Positions 1 to 10,580 of a DNA stretch of 64,000 nucleotides are shown here, in pieces. This stretch comes from Nitrospinaceae bacterium UBA3496 (GTDB taxonomy: Bacteria > UBA8248), in contig DFQF01000027.1 of the NCBI GenBank assembly GCA_002377645.1, positions 10,041 to 74,040 of the forward strand, read 5' to 3'. The notes under the pieces were generated by a model. The model made no database searches. It was not told the DNA's origin and saw only the letters and a list, made by a program, of their open reading frames with translations. Position numbers and translations under genes: made by a program. How positions within the stretch are numbered: position 1 is the stretch's first letter; each line of letters begins with the position of its first letter.

Positions 1-1
1 T

Positions 2-160
2 GCAAGAAGATTACATACAATTATGGAAAGACTCATAGAAGACATATCCTTTAATGCCCCTGAATTAGATAATAAAACTATAACTATAGATAGACCCTAT
101 GTTGAAGAAGCTATTTCAGAAATTGCTGAAAACATTGACTTAACAAGATATATACTATAA
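2..160 (+). CDS. hslU: HslU (ClpY) ATPase of the HslUV protease, C-terminal fragment
   Basis: This is the 3' end of a gene cut by the window edge: 52 codons, then TAA. The sequence [17 protein letters not shown], followed by a stretch ending in DLTRYIL, matches the C-terminal sensor-2 region of HslU. The arginines belong to the AAA+ sensor region, and the free RYIL end is what HslU uses to dock on and activate the HslV peptidase. The argB gene follows on the same strand after about 65 bases, as in many deltaproteobacterial hslVU-arg clusters. Family identity is secure despite the short length; ClpX is excluded by the RYIL terminus. Confidence 0.93.
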   Translation, partial: ARRLHTIMERLIEDISFNAPELDNKTITIDRPYVEEAISEIAENIDLTRYIL

Positions 161-226
161 AAACATTCAATTTTCTGTTTTCTTGGTAATTTTAGTTTTA
201 CTTTTTATTTGTTTAAAGGGGTTTGT

Positions 227-1099
227 ATGACAAAAAAAGAGTATGCATCTACCTTAATTGAAGCACTACCATACATAAAACAATTTTCTGGCAAAACAAT
301 TGTCATTAAATATGGAGGTTCTGCACAAACAGACTCAGAATTAAACAAACTTTTCGCTGAGGACATCGTATTACTTAAATACATCGGAATTAATGTAGTA
401 ATAGTCCACGGTGGAGGTCCCCAAATTGCAGAAACTTTACAAAAAATAGGGAAAAAAAGTGAATTTATAGAAGGGCTTCGAGTTACAGACGAGGAAACTT
501 TAGACATAGTTGAAATGGTGCTATCTGGTTCAACAAACAAAAGCATAGTCAGACTTATTAATCAACAAGGAGGCAAAGCCGTTGGTTTGTCAGGTTCAGA
601 CGCAGGACTCACAAAGGCTATGAAAATAACTCTTACAAAAGAGAGTGATGGAAAAAAAGAAGAAATAGACCTAGGAAGAGTAGGAAAAGTCAACAAAATT
701 AATCCTCAGATAATTCATTATCTTACCAAAGGAGATTATATCCCAGTAATTGCACCTTTAGGTGTTGATGATAATGGAAATGTTTTTAATATCAACGCAG
801 ACGAAGTTGCTGGAGCGATAGCAGGTTCTTTAGAAGCTGAAAAATTTATTTTACTGACTGACGTACAAGGGATATTAGATAAAAGCGGAACTCTAATAGG
901 TTCTATAAATAAGGAAGAGGTACAAAAATTACAAAAAGAAGAGATTATTGCAGGCGGAATGATACCTAAAACTAGAGCTTGTCTTGACGCTCTATCAGGT
1001 GGAGTAAAAAAAACGCATATAATCGATGGAAGAACTCCCCATGCTCTTTTACTAGAAGTTTTCACTGATCAAGGAGTTGGTACCGAGATCATCAACTAA
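227..1099 (+). CDS. argB: Acetylglutamate kinase
   Basis: This enzyme phosphorylates N-acetyl-L-glutamate with ATP in the second step of arginine synthesis (cytoplasm). Visible signatures are the N-terminal IVIKYGGSAQ nucleotide loop, VIVHGGGPQI, the NINADEVAGAIA segment and GGMIPK near the C-terminus. The frame is open further upstream to a TTG at 209. The ATG at 227 is preferred because AAAGGGG lies just upstream at a proper distance, giving 290 residues, typical for the family. It is the first gene of the argB-argD-argF-argG run. Confidence 0.95.
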   Translation: MTKKEYASTLIEALPYIKQFSGKTIVIKYGGSAQTDSELNKLFAEDIVLLKYIGINVVIVHGGGPQIAETLQKIGKKSEFIEGLRVTDEETLDIVEMVLSGSTNKSIVRLINQQGGKAVGLSGSDAGLTKAMKITLTKESDGKKEEIDLGRVGKVNKINPQIIHYLTKGDYIPVIAPLGVDDNGNVFNINADEVAGAIAGSLEAEKFILLTDVQGILDKSGTLIGSINKEEVQKLQKEEIIAGGMIPKTRACLDALSGGVKKTHIIDGRTPHALLLEVFTDQGVGTEIIN

Positions 1100-1116
1100 A
1101 ACAAAAAGGCCCAGAA

Positions 1117-2304
1117 ATGAATAATCAAAATATAATTTCTATCGCAAAAAACTACGTAGCTCCTACATATGGCAGGTATGAATTAGCTCTAACTGATGGG
1201 AAAGGATGCTACTTATGGGATTCCGATGGAAAAAAGTATTTAGACTTTGTCTCTGGATTAGCCGTCTGTAATCTTGGACATTGTCATCCTAAAGTAGTTA
1301 AAGCATTACAAAATCAAGCAGAAAAGCTACTTCATGTATCAAATTTATATCACATAGAACCACAAGTGCAGCTTGCAGAAAAACTTTGCAAAAATTCATT
1401 TGGTGACAAGGTTTTCTTCTGTAACAGTGGAACTGAAGCTGTCGAATCCGCCATTAAATTGGCAAGAAAATTTTCTTTTAAAAATTTTGGTGAAGACCGT
1501 CATGAAATAATTTCATTTAAAATGAGTTTTCATGGCCGAACAATGGCGTCTCTTGCTGCTACTGGACAGGACAAATACCACAAAGGATTCTCTCCACTTC
1601 TTGACGGATTTCAATATGCAGAATTTGGAAATATTTCTGAAGTTGAACAATTGGTTTCAAAAAAGACATGCGCAATTTTAGTAGAACCTATACAAGGGGA
1701 AGGAGGAGTAAATGTGCCTCCGGAAAATTTCCTGAGAGATTTAAGAAGGATATGCGATGAAAACGAATTGCTTCTTCTTTTCGACGAAGTACAGGTAGGA
1801 ATGGGAAGAACTGGAAAGCTTTGGGCACACGAGAATTACGATGTTCATCCAGATATTATGAGCATCGCTAAAGGATTAGCAGGCGGAACAGCTATTGGAG
1901 CTTTGATTGCAACAGATAATGCAATGGCTTTTGAACCTGGAGACCATGCGTCTACTTTTGGAGGAAATCCTCTCGCTTCTGCAGCTGGATGTGCTACTTT
2001 AGACGTCATAACTTCTAAAGGATTCTTAGAGCAAGTTACGTCAATGGGAAAATATGCAACAGAAAAACTACATGAAATAGCTGCCAAACACTCTGTAATA
2101 AAAGAAATTCGCGGAAAAGGACTTATTATCGGATGTGAAATAGACCAAGATGTCAGTTCAATTGTGATTAAAGCTATTGAAAATGGAATTCTACTAAACG
2201 TTGCACTAGGAAATATTGTACGTCTATTACCACCTTTAATTGTAGAAAAAGAAATGATAGATATTTTTATAGATTTTTTAGACTCCAGTCTTAAGGAATT
2301 ATAG
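1117..2304 (+). CDS. argD: Acetylornithine aminotransferase
   Basis: This is a PLP-dependent class III aminotransferase of 395 residues that converts N-acetylglutamate semialdehyde to N-acetylornithine. It shows the substrate-binding start YGRYELALTDGKGCYLWD, the PLP phosphate loop CNSGTEAVE, the cofactor-contacting aspartate in LLLFDEVQVGMGRTG and the Schiff-base lysine in MSIAKGLAGG. The gene lies 17 bases after argB and is followed by argF after one base, so it is almost certainly co-transcribed. ArgD enzymes often also serve lysine synthesis (DapC activity), which cannot be judged from the sequence. Confidence 0.94.
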   Translation: MNNQNIISIAKNYVAPTYGRYELALTDGKGCYLWDSDGKKYLDFVSGLAVCNLGHCHPKVVKALQNQAEKLLHVSNLYHIEPQVQLAEKLCKNSFGDKVFFCNSGTEAVESAIKLARKFSFKNFGEDRHEIISFKMSFHGRTMASLAATGQDKYHKGFSPLLDGFQYAEFGNISEVEQLVSKKTCAILVEPIQGEGGVNVPPENFLRDLRRICDENELLLLFDEVQVGMGRTGKLWAHENYDVHPDIMSIAKGLAGGTAIGALIATDNAMAFEPGDHASTFGGNPLASAAGCATLDVITSKGFLEQVTSMGKYATEKLHEIAAKHSVIKEIRGKGLIIGCEIDQDVSSIVIKAIENGILLNVALGNIVRLLPPLIVEKEMIDIFIDFLDSSLKEL

Positions 2305-2305
2305 T

Positions 2306-3238
2306 GTGAAGAATTGTGATTACCTAATAGGAGACGAATTAGAACCAGATGAATTGACAGATTTAATTGATTCCTCAATTCAAGAAAAAAAACTTTTTAA
2401 ACAAGGAAAATCTAATAAGATTCTAAAAGACAAGACTATTGGACTCCTTTTTGAAAAGCAATCTACAAGGACTCGTGTTTCTTTTGAAAGTGGAATCTAT
2501 CAACTTGGAGGAAACACGGTTTTTCTTTCACAAAATATGACACAATTATCAAGAGGAGAATCAGTCGAAGATACCGCTAGAGTTCTCAGCTTATATTTAG
2601 ATGCACTTGTAGTAAGAACCTTCAAACAAAAGACCGTGGAAAAATTAGGATTACATTCTACAATTCCAATAATAAACGGTCTAACTGATCTTCATCATCC
2701 TTGCCAAGCACTCGCTGATTACATGACATTAAAAGAGCAATTTAAAAGCTATAAGGATATGAAAATTAGCTACTTAGGAGATGGAAACAATGTTTTACAT
2801 TCACTTCTTATTCTAGGTGCAATGCTTGGTATCAATATTCATGCAGCATGCCCTAAAGAATTGTTTCCCAATGAGGCTGTTGTTAAACATGCGAAAAAAA
2901 TAGCGAAATCTACAGGTTCTGATATTACAATTTCAGATGATATTGAATCTACTTGTTCAGAAGCTATGGCAATATATACAGATGTATGGGTTTCTATGGG
3001 AGATGAAGAAGAAAAAGATTTTCGAACTAAACTACTATCTCCATTCCAGGTCAACGAAAAATTATTTAAACTAACACATAAGGATGCTGTTTTTATGCAT
3101 TGTTTACCTGCTCACAGAGGAGAGGAAGTAACTAATGACATATTGGACGGGAAAAGAAGTATTGTGTATAAACAAGCAGAAAATAGAATGCATTGTCAAA
3201 AGACATTACTTAAATTTTTGCTTAGGAATAGCAAATGA
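2306..3238 (+). CDS. argF: Ornithine carbamoyltransferase
   Basis: This enzyme transfers the carbamoyl group from carbamoyl phosphate to ornithine, giving citrulline. The carbamoyl-phosphate loop EKQSTRTRVSFE, the HHPCQALADYMT motif and the ornithine-binding FMHCLPAHRGEEV are all present in order. The protein has 310 residues, normal for an anabolic OTC. The start is GTG with TTAAGGA about 8 bases upstream. The gene begins one base after the argD stop and overlaps argG by 4 bases (ATGA), indicating translational coupling. Confidence 0.95.
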   Translation: MKNCDYLIGDELEPDELTDLIDSSIQEKKLFKQGKSNKILKDKTIGLLFEKQSTRTRVSFESGIYQLGGNTVFLSQNMTQLSRGESVEDTARVLSLYLDALVVRTFKQKTVEKLGLHSTIPIINGLTDLHHPCQALADYMTLKEQFKSYKDMKISYLGDGNNVLHSLLILGAMLGINIHAACPKELFPNEAVVKHAKKIAKSTGSDITISDDIESTCSEAMAIYTDVWVSMGDEEEKDFRTKLLSPFQVNEKLFKLTHKDAVFMHCLPAHRGEEVTNDILDGKRSIVYKQAENRMHCQKTLLKFLLRNSK

Positions 3239-4458
3239 ATTCTAAACCTAAAAAAGTCGTCTTAGCATATTCTGGAGGTCTTGACACATCCGTAATGCTG
3301 AAGTGGATAAAAGAAACATATAATTGCCCTGTTGTTGCATATGCAGCAAATGTGGGACAAGGAGATGAAGAATTAGAAGGACTAGAAGAAAAAGCTTTAC
3401 AAACTGGAGCTGAAGAATGCCATATTCTTGATTTACAAAAAGAATTTGCAGAAGACTTTATTTTTCCTATGTTAAGAGCTGGCGCGATTTACGAAAATAC
3501 TTACCTACTCGGAACTTCCATTGCTAGACCAATCATTGCTAAAGGTCAAGTGGAGATTGCAAAGAAAACGAGCGCGGATACGGTTGCACATGGAGCAACA
3601 GGAAAAGGTAATGATCAAATTCGATTTGAGCTTACATATGCGGCTTTTAATCCATCACTAAAAGTTCTTTCTCCCTGGAGAGAATGGGATTTTGGTGGAA
3701 GAACTGAACTAATTGATTTTGCTAAACAACATAAAATTCCTATTCCCGTAAGCAATGAAAAACCTTTTTCTACTGACAGAAATCTTTTCCACATCAGTTT
3801 CGAAGGTGGAATACTAGAAAATCCTTGGACTGAACCTCCAGAAGATATGTACAAACTAAGCAAATCTCCAGAAGAAACACCCAATACTCCAACTTATGTT
3901 GAAATAACCTATAAAGATGGAAATCCTACTGAATTAAACGGAACAAAAATGTCTCCATTAGATCTCATTACAAAACTAAATGTTATAGCTGGTGAAAATG
4001 GAATAGGAAGAGTTGATATAGTAGAAAATAGATTTATAGGTATGAAAAGTAGAGGGGTATACGAAACCCCTGGAGGAACTGTTCTCCATGAGGCGAAAAA
4101 AGCTGTAGAATCTTTAACTTTAGATAAAGAAGTAATACATTTAAAAAATTCGTTGATGCCAGAATATTCAAAATTAGTTTATAACGGTTTTTGGTATTCT
4201 CCCGAAAGAGAATTCCTTCAAGCATCTATTGACAGTTCAATGCTTTCTGTATGTGGAACAGCAAGAGTAAAACTTTTCAAAGGTTCATGTAGAGTTGTCG
4301 GCAGAAAAGCCCCATCAAACTACAATCTCTACAGAGAAGACTTAGCTACATTTGAAAAAGATTCTGTATATTCTCAAAAAGACGCTGAAGGATTCATCAA
4401 TTTAAATGCACTTAGAATTAAAACTAGTAGTGAGTTAAAGAACAAAGATAGGAATTAG
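3235..4458 (+). CDS. argG: Argininosuccinate synthase
   Basis: This enzyme joins citrulline and aspartate with ATP to form argininosuccinate. The N-terminal PP-loop reads VLAYSGGLDTSVMLKW; further family motifs are AHGATGKGNDQIRFE and SRGVYETPGG. The length of 407 residues is standard. The ATG overlaps the argF stop (ATGA). No argH follows: only 6 bases separate argG from the convergent secF gene, so argininosuccinate lyase must be encoded elsewhere. Confidence 0.95.
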   Translation: MNSKPKKVVLAYSGGLDTSVMLKWIKETYNCPVVAYAANVGQGDEELEGLEEKALQTGAEECHILDLQKEFAEDFIFPMLRAGAIYENTYLLGTSIARPIIAKGQVEIAKKTSADTVAHGATGKGNDQIRFELTYAAFNPSLKVLSPWREWDFGGRTELIDFAKQHKIPIPVSNEKPFSTDRNLFHISFEGGILENPWTEPPEDMYKLSKSPEETPNTPTYVEITYKDGNPTELNGTKMSPLDLITKLNVIAGENGIGRVDIVENRFIGMKSRGVYETPGGTVLHEAKKAVESLTLDKEVIHLKNSLMPEYSKLVYNGFWYSPEREFLQASIDSSMLSVCGTARVKLFKGSCRVVGRKAPSNYNLYREDLATFEKDSVYSQKDAEGFINLNALRIKTSSELKNKDRN

Positions 4459-4464
4459 TAATCC

Positions 4465-5370
4465 TTATTTCTTTTTATTAGTATCGTTTCTTCCATAAGA
4501 AAAAAGAAGGAATGAACTTGCAACGTAAACAGATGAATACGTACCTGCTATTATTCCAACAACCAAAGTAAATGCAACATCTGAGATTATCTCTCCACCA
4601 AGGAACAAAAAGGCAAGAACAGCCACAAGTGTTGTTCCAGAAGTAAGAATAGTTCTAGAAAGTGTCTGATTAATTGACATATTTACTACTTCAAAGAAAC
4701 CCTGCCTTCTGCTCTTCAAATTATTCTCTCTAATTCTGTCAAAAACAACAATCGTATCGTTAAGAGAATAACCAATAATTGTAAGAACAGCCGCTACAAT
4801 AGGAAGACTAAATTCCTTTCCGGAAAAAGCAAAAACCGCTACTGTTATTAAAACATCATGAACAAGAGCTATTACAGAAGCTAGCGCCTGACGAAATCTA
4901 AATCTAAAACTAACATAAATGAGTATCCCAATAAGAGCAAAAAACATACTGCTTAAAGCCTTATTTCTCAGATCTGCTCCTACTTTTGGACCTACCATCT
5001 CAGTTCTTCTTACCTTAAAAGATCCTTTCCCGAAATTATCCTCAATAGCTATTTTAATATTACTTTCTAAACCCTTTGTAGAACGTGAACTTTTTTGAAC
5101 CCTGATCAAGAACTCTTTCTCTGAACCAAAATTCTGTATTACAGTATCTCCTAAAGGAAGCGGCTTTAAAGATGCTCTAAGTTTTGAAATATTTATCTGT
5201 TTTTTAAATTGCACTTGTACAAGAGTGCCCCCTGTAAAATCAATACCGTAATTCATTCCCTTTGAGAAAAGGACGAGAACAGAAAGTATTACCAAAGATA
5301 AAGAAACTAATAAAAAGAGTTTTCTTTTTCCTACAAAGTCTAAGTTAATATCCGGCCTTATCAATTCCAT
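4465..5370 (-). CDS. secF: Protein translocase subunit SecF
   Basis: This inner-membrane partner of SecD uses the proton gradient to assist Sec-dependent export. It has an N-terminal membrane segment (about residues 17-36), then the GIDFTGGTLVQVQF motif of the first periplasmic domain. A five-segment C-terminal RND-like membrane block contains YSLNDTIVVFDRIREN. The length is 301 residues. The start ATG shares one base with the secD stop (TAATG), so the two are coupled. It is the last gene of the yajC-secD-secF run and meets argG tail to tail. Confidence 0.95.
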   Translation of the reverse strand: MELIRPDINLDFVGKRKLFLLVSLSLVILSVLVLFSKGMNYGIDFTGGTLVQVQFKKQINISKLRASLKPLPLGDTVIQNFGSEKEFLIRVQKSSRSTKGLESNIKIAIEDNFGKGSFKVRRTEMVGPKVGADLRNKALSSMFFALIGILIYVSFRFRFRQALASVIALVHDVLITVAVFAFSGKEFSLPIVAAVLTIIGYSLNDTIVVFDRIRENNLKSRRQGFFEVVNMSINQTLSRTILTSGTTLVAVLAFLFLGGEIISDVAFTLVVGIIAGTYSSVYVASSFLLFSYGRNDTNKKK

Positions 5371-6920
5371 TAAATACTTAAACTCCTAACATCCTTCGAG
5401 GAAAGAATAGAATCATAAACAAAGCGTGTACAGAAGATAGCAGTAAACATACTAGCAACAATTCCTATACTTAAGGTTACTGCAAAACCTTTTATTGGTC
5501 CTGTCCCAAATTGAAGAAGAACAAGTGCAGCAATCAAAGTAGTTACATTAGCATCCAAAATAGTTAAAAATGCTTTTCCAAAACCAGAATCAATAGCAGA
5601 ACGAACTGTTTTACCCAATCTTAGTTCTTCTCGTATTCTCTCGAAAATAAGGACATTTGCGTCTACAGCCATACCAACTGTCAAAACTATACCTGCAATA
5701 CCTGGAAGAGTTAATGTGGCCCCAAACAGTCCCAAAGCTCCGGAAAGAATCACTAAATTTAGCAACAAGGCTAGAACTGCAATCATCCCGCTAAGTTTGT
5801 AGTAAATAGCCATAAAAATTAACACCAAGACAAATCCTGTGATGATACTAATTATTCCACTTCGTATTGAATCACTTCCAAGAGAGGGACCAACATTTCT
5901 TTCCTCTAAAACGTCTACCGGTGCAGGCAAAGCACCAGCACGAAGAGTAATAGCAAGATCGCTTGCTTCTTCTAATGTAAATGAACCTGTTATCTGAGCT
6001 TGTCCCTGACTTATTCTTTCTTGTATTGTAGGTGCGCTGTGAATTACACCATCAAGAACTATAGCAAGTCTTCTGCCAACATTATTAGATGTTATGCGAT
6101 CAAAAGCATCTGAACCAGCACCATCAAAAGTTATGCTGACATAAGGCTCATTAAATCTATCTCCAATTGTTGCCCTTGCATCAGTAAGACTGTTTCCAGT
6201 AAGACTAGACTCTTTCCTTACAAGATATGGTCTTCCTTTCATAGTTCTCCCTGTCCCCCGATCTCTTCTCATGTCGTAGAGCAATTGAAATCCTTCTGGT
6301 ATTTCACCAGATTCAACAACTTGAGTAACATTCTGAGTTTCGTCTACCATTTTAAATTCTAAAAGTGCTGTCTTACCTATCAGTGCTTTGGCACGAGCAG
6401 GATCATCCACTCCAGGCAATTGAATTATAATTCGCCTTTCTCCTTGCCTTTGAAGTGTAGGTTCTCTAACACCAAACTGGTCGATTCGATTTCTGATTGT
6501 CTCTAACGCCTGTTCTACTGCTTGCTCTTTTATTTTCTCTACATTCTTGTCAGAAATTTTAAATATGAATAAAGGAGGGGTTCCCGATACTTTCGTTGAA
6601 ATAAAATCAGGATACTCTTTCATCAACTCTAGAAATCTAGTCCTATCATTATCTCTATGAATCTGAATACTAAGTGTTCTACCCTTAGAAGAAATCTTTC
6701 TAATTCTAATGTCTTTTGTTTTTAATGTACTTTTCAACTCGTTATAGTATCTTTCCACTTTAGATTCTACTGCTTTTTCAGACTGAACTTCTAAAACGAG
6801 ATGAATGCCTCCTTGCAAATCAAGACCTAAATTAATACGTTCATCAGGAGGATATATATAATACCCTGCTCCAAGTAGAACGCATAAAATAACTCCTAAT
6901 CTCCAACGTAAGCCACCCAT
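5370..6920 (-). CDS. secD: Protein translocase subunit SecD
   Basis: SecD is a 516-residue RND-type membrane protein working with SecF and YajC on the periplasmic side of SecYEG. One N-terminal segment is followed by the INLGLDLQGGIHLVLEV motif and a large periplasmic P1 domain (about residues 40-340, with RNRIDQFGVREPTLQRQG). Five membrane helices follow and contain VGMAVDANVLIFERIREE. A GAGGA ribosome site precedes the ATG. It lies 43 bases after yajC and overlaps secF by one base. Confidence 0.95.
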   Translation of the reverse strand: MGGLRWRLGVILCVLLGAGYYIYPPDERINLGLDLQGGIHLVLEVQSEKAVESKVERYYNELKSTLKTKDIRIRKISSKGRTLSIQIHRDNDRTRFLELMKEYPDFISTKVSGTPPLFIFKISDKNVEKIKEQAVEQALETIRNRIDQFGVREPTLQRQGERRIIIQLPGVDDPARAKALIGKTALLEFKMVDETQNVTQVVESGEIPEGFQLLYDMRRDRGTGRTMKGRPYLVRKESSLTGNSLTDARATIGDRFNEPYVSITFDGAGSDAFDRITSNNVGRRLAIVLDGVIHSAPTIQERISQGQAQITGSFTLEEASDLAITLRAGALPAPVDVLEERNVGPSLGSDSIRSGIISIITGFVLVLIFMAIYYKLSGMIAVLALLLNLVILSGALGLFGATLTLPGIAGIVLTVGMAVDANVLIFERIREELRLGKTVRSAIDSGFGKAFLTILDANVTTLIAALVLLQFGTGPIKGFAVTLSIGIVASMFTAIFCTRFVYDSILSSKDVRSLSI

Positions 6921-6963
6921 TAAAAATCCTCAATAAAAAACTAATTATCGAATTAAAATTTAA

Positions 6964-7338
6964 CTATTTCTTTTCCTTCTCGGGCCCTAATTCTCCATCT
7001 TTTCTTATAACTTCACTGACAAAATTTAGACCTACACGAATATTAATTTTTGGATCATCGGAAACCTTAACAGTCAATATGTTATCTTTAACTTTTATTA
7101 CTTCACCAAAAATTCCACTAGCAACTATATTATCTCCTGGCTTAATTGATGAAAGTAGATTTTGATGTTCTTTTTGTTTTTTTTGTTGAGGGCGAATCAT
7201 AATGAAATAAACAATCGCAAAAACAGCAGCAAAAGGAGCCATTTGCAAAAGAAAATTTCCCTGCCCTTCACCAGCACCTTTAGCCATAGCATGAACAACG
7301 TTACTATCAAAAAACAAAGCGTGTATTAAATCCCACAT
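6964..7338 (-). CDS. yajC: Preprotein translocase subunit YajC
   Basis: This is a small single-pass membrane protein of the SecDF-YajC complex. One hydrophobic helix (APFAAVFAIVYFIMIRPQQ) ends in the diagnostic IRPQQKK motif, and a soluble domain with DNIVASGIFGEVIKV follows. The frame stays open upstream to 7356, but GGAGG lies 5 bases before the ATG at 7338, giving 124 residues. The C-terminus is charged and ends EKEKK. The gene heads yajC-secD-secF and follows tgt in the usual bacterial order, with about 115 bases between them. Confidence 0.93.
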   Translation of the reverse strand: MWDLIHALFFDSNVVHAMAKGAGEGQGNFLLQMAPFAAVFAIVYFIMIRPQQKKQKEHQNLLSSIKPGDNIVASGIFGEVIKVKDNILTVKVSDDPKINIRVGLNFVSEVIRKDGELGPEKEKK

Positions 7339-7454
7339 AAAAACCTCCAATATCACTATAAATTAGCGCATCAGGATTGGTAACAAAGCACTTCCCGCTT
7401 GTCAAGTAAAGTAAGAAAGGAAGGTTTAAAATTCACAATCTATGTATAGGAAAA

Positions 7455-9346
<1,892 letters not shown>

Positions 9347-9359
9347 GGACATTCCTTTG

Positions 9360-10532
9360 CTAAATATATTGTCCAATAATTCTTTTTTTCTGGATTTTTT
9401 CTTTTGACATATAAACTCTTGGAACTCTATGACTGATTCCGCAAAAGATTTCATAGGATATTGTTTCACAACTATCAGCTAACTCTTTTGCAGAAATAAA
9501 TTCTTTAGAATCTCCTCCGAGTAGAACAACCTCTTCACCAAAATTTATATCTTCACGAAATTCAGAAACATCAATAATAGTCAAGTCCATCGAAATTCTA
9601 CCGACAATTGGAACTTTTTTACCTCTGCAAAGGACATAACCTCGACTAGATAAAAGTCTTGGAAAACCGTCACCATATCCTACACTCACTATTGCTAACT
9701 TTCCATCCTTTCCCATCCTATAAGTTCCATTATAACCAATCCTTGAACCAGAAACTACATTCTTAACCTGCACTATTTTAGACTTCCAGGTAATAGACTC
9801 ACGCAAATTTATCCCTTCAAATCCTATTCCGCCATATAATCCAATACCCGCCCTAACAATAGAACCAATCGAGTCTGGAAAATTAATTCCACCTGCAGTA
9901 TTTAAAGAATGAACTAAGGGAGGAAGTAAATCTCTTTCTCTCAGTTGAACTACTAAAGATTCCATAGAAGAGAGCTGTTGTTTAGTAAAGTTAACATCCA
10001 AAGGATCATCTGCCGAAGATAAATGTGTCATAATCCCATCAACAACAACTCCTTCAAATTGACTTATAGAAGAGAGAAAATCTGGAACTTCACCAGGATA
10101 TATTCCTAAACGATTCATCCCAGTATCAACTTTTAGATGAATACGGATCTTTACTCCTTCAGATTTAGCATAATCGGAAATAGCAGAAAGTTGCTGGTGA
10201 GTCCAGACAACAGGATCTAATCTGAGAGAAACTATTTTCTGCGCATTTCTTTTTGTTGTATCACTCATTAATAGAATTCTAGGATTTTCTGCTTTTTCCT
10301 CAAATTTCAGAGAGGTTTTTCTAAGCATTTCTGCCTCAGAAATACTAGCAACTCCAAACCATCTAGCACCTGCTTTTCTAAAAACTTGACTTGCTTCTAT
10401 AGAACCATGACCATACGCTTCACTCTTAACAGCGCAAAGGATTTCTTTCCCCTTACAAGATTCGGCTAAAATATTGTAATTTTCCTGAAGTATATCTAAG
10501 TCGACAAAGGCAACAGTTCTTTCATCACACAT
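9360..10532 (-). CDS. alr: Alanine racemase
   Basis: This PLP enzyme interconverts L- and D-alanine for peptidoglycan. The PLP lysine lies in CAVKSEAYGHG; the second catalytic tyrosine is in SVGYGDGFPR; GRISMDLTIIDVS and GIGLYGG are also family motifs. The start is uncertain. The ATG at 10532 (390 residues) lacks a good ribosome site, while GCGGAG lies immediately before a TTG at 10568. It sits between dnaB (upstream on the same strand) and the MlaF-like gene, continuing the common rpsF-to-alr gene order. Confidence 0.92.
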   Translation of the reverse strand: MCDERTVAFVDLDILQENYNILAESCKGKEILCAVKSEAYGHGSIEASQVFRKAGARWFGVASISEAEMLRKTSLKFEEKAENPRILLMSDTTKRNAQKIVSLRLDPVVWTHQQLSAISDYAKSEGVKIRIHLKVDTGMNRLGIYPGEVPDFLSSISQFEGVVVDGIMTHLSSADDPLDVNFTKQQLSSMESLVVQLRERDLLPPLVHSLNTAGGINFPDSIGSIVRAGIGLYGGIGFEGINLRESITWKSKIVQVKNVVSGSRIGYNGTYRMGKDGKLAIVSVGYGDGFPRLLSSRGYVLCRGKKVPIVGRISMDLTIIDVSEFREDINFGEEVVLLGGDSKEFISAKELADSCETISYEIFCGISHRVPRVYMSKEKIQKKRIIGQYI

Positions 10533-10580
10533 AGAATTAGAGAGAAAATCTGAACTACAAATAGGCAACTCCGCAATTAA

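Noticed and set aside
1845-2378. Minus-strand open frame of 177 codons
   Set aside because: Antisense shadow of argD and the argF start; the sense frames match known enzymes along their full length.
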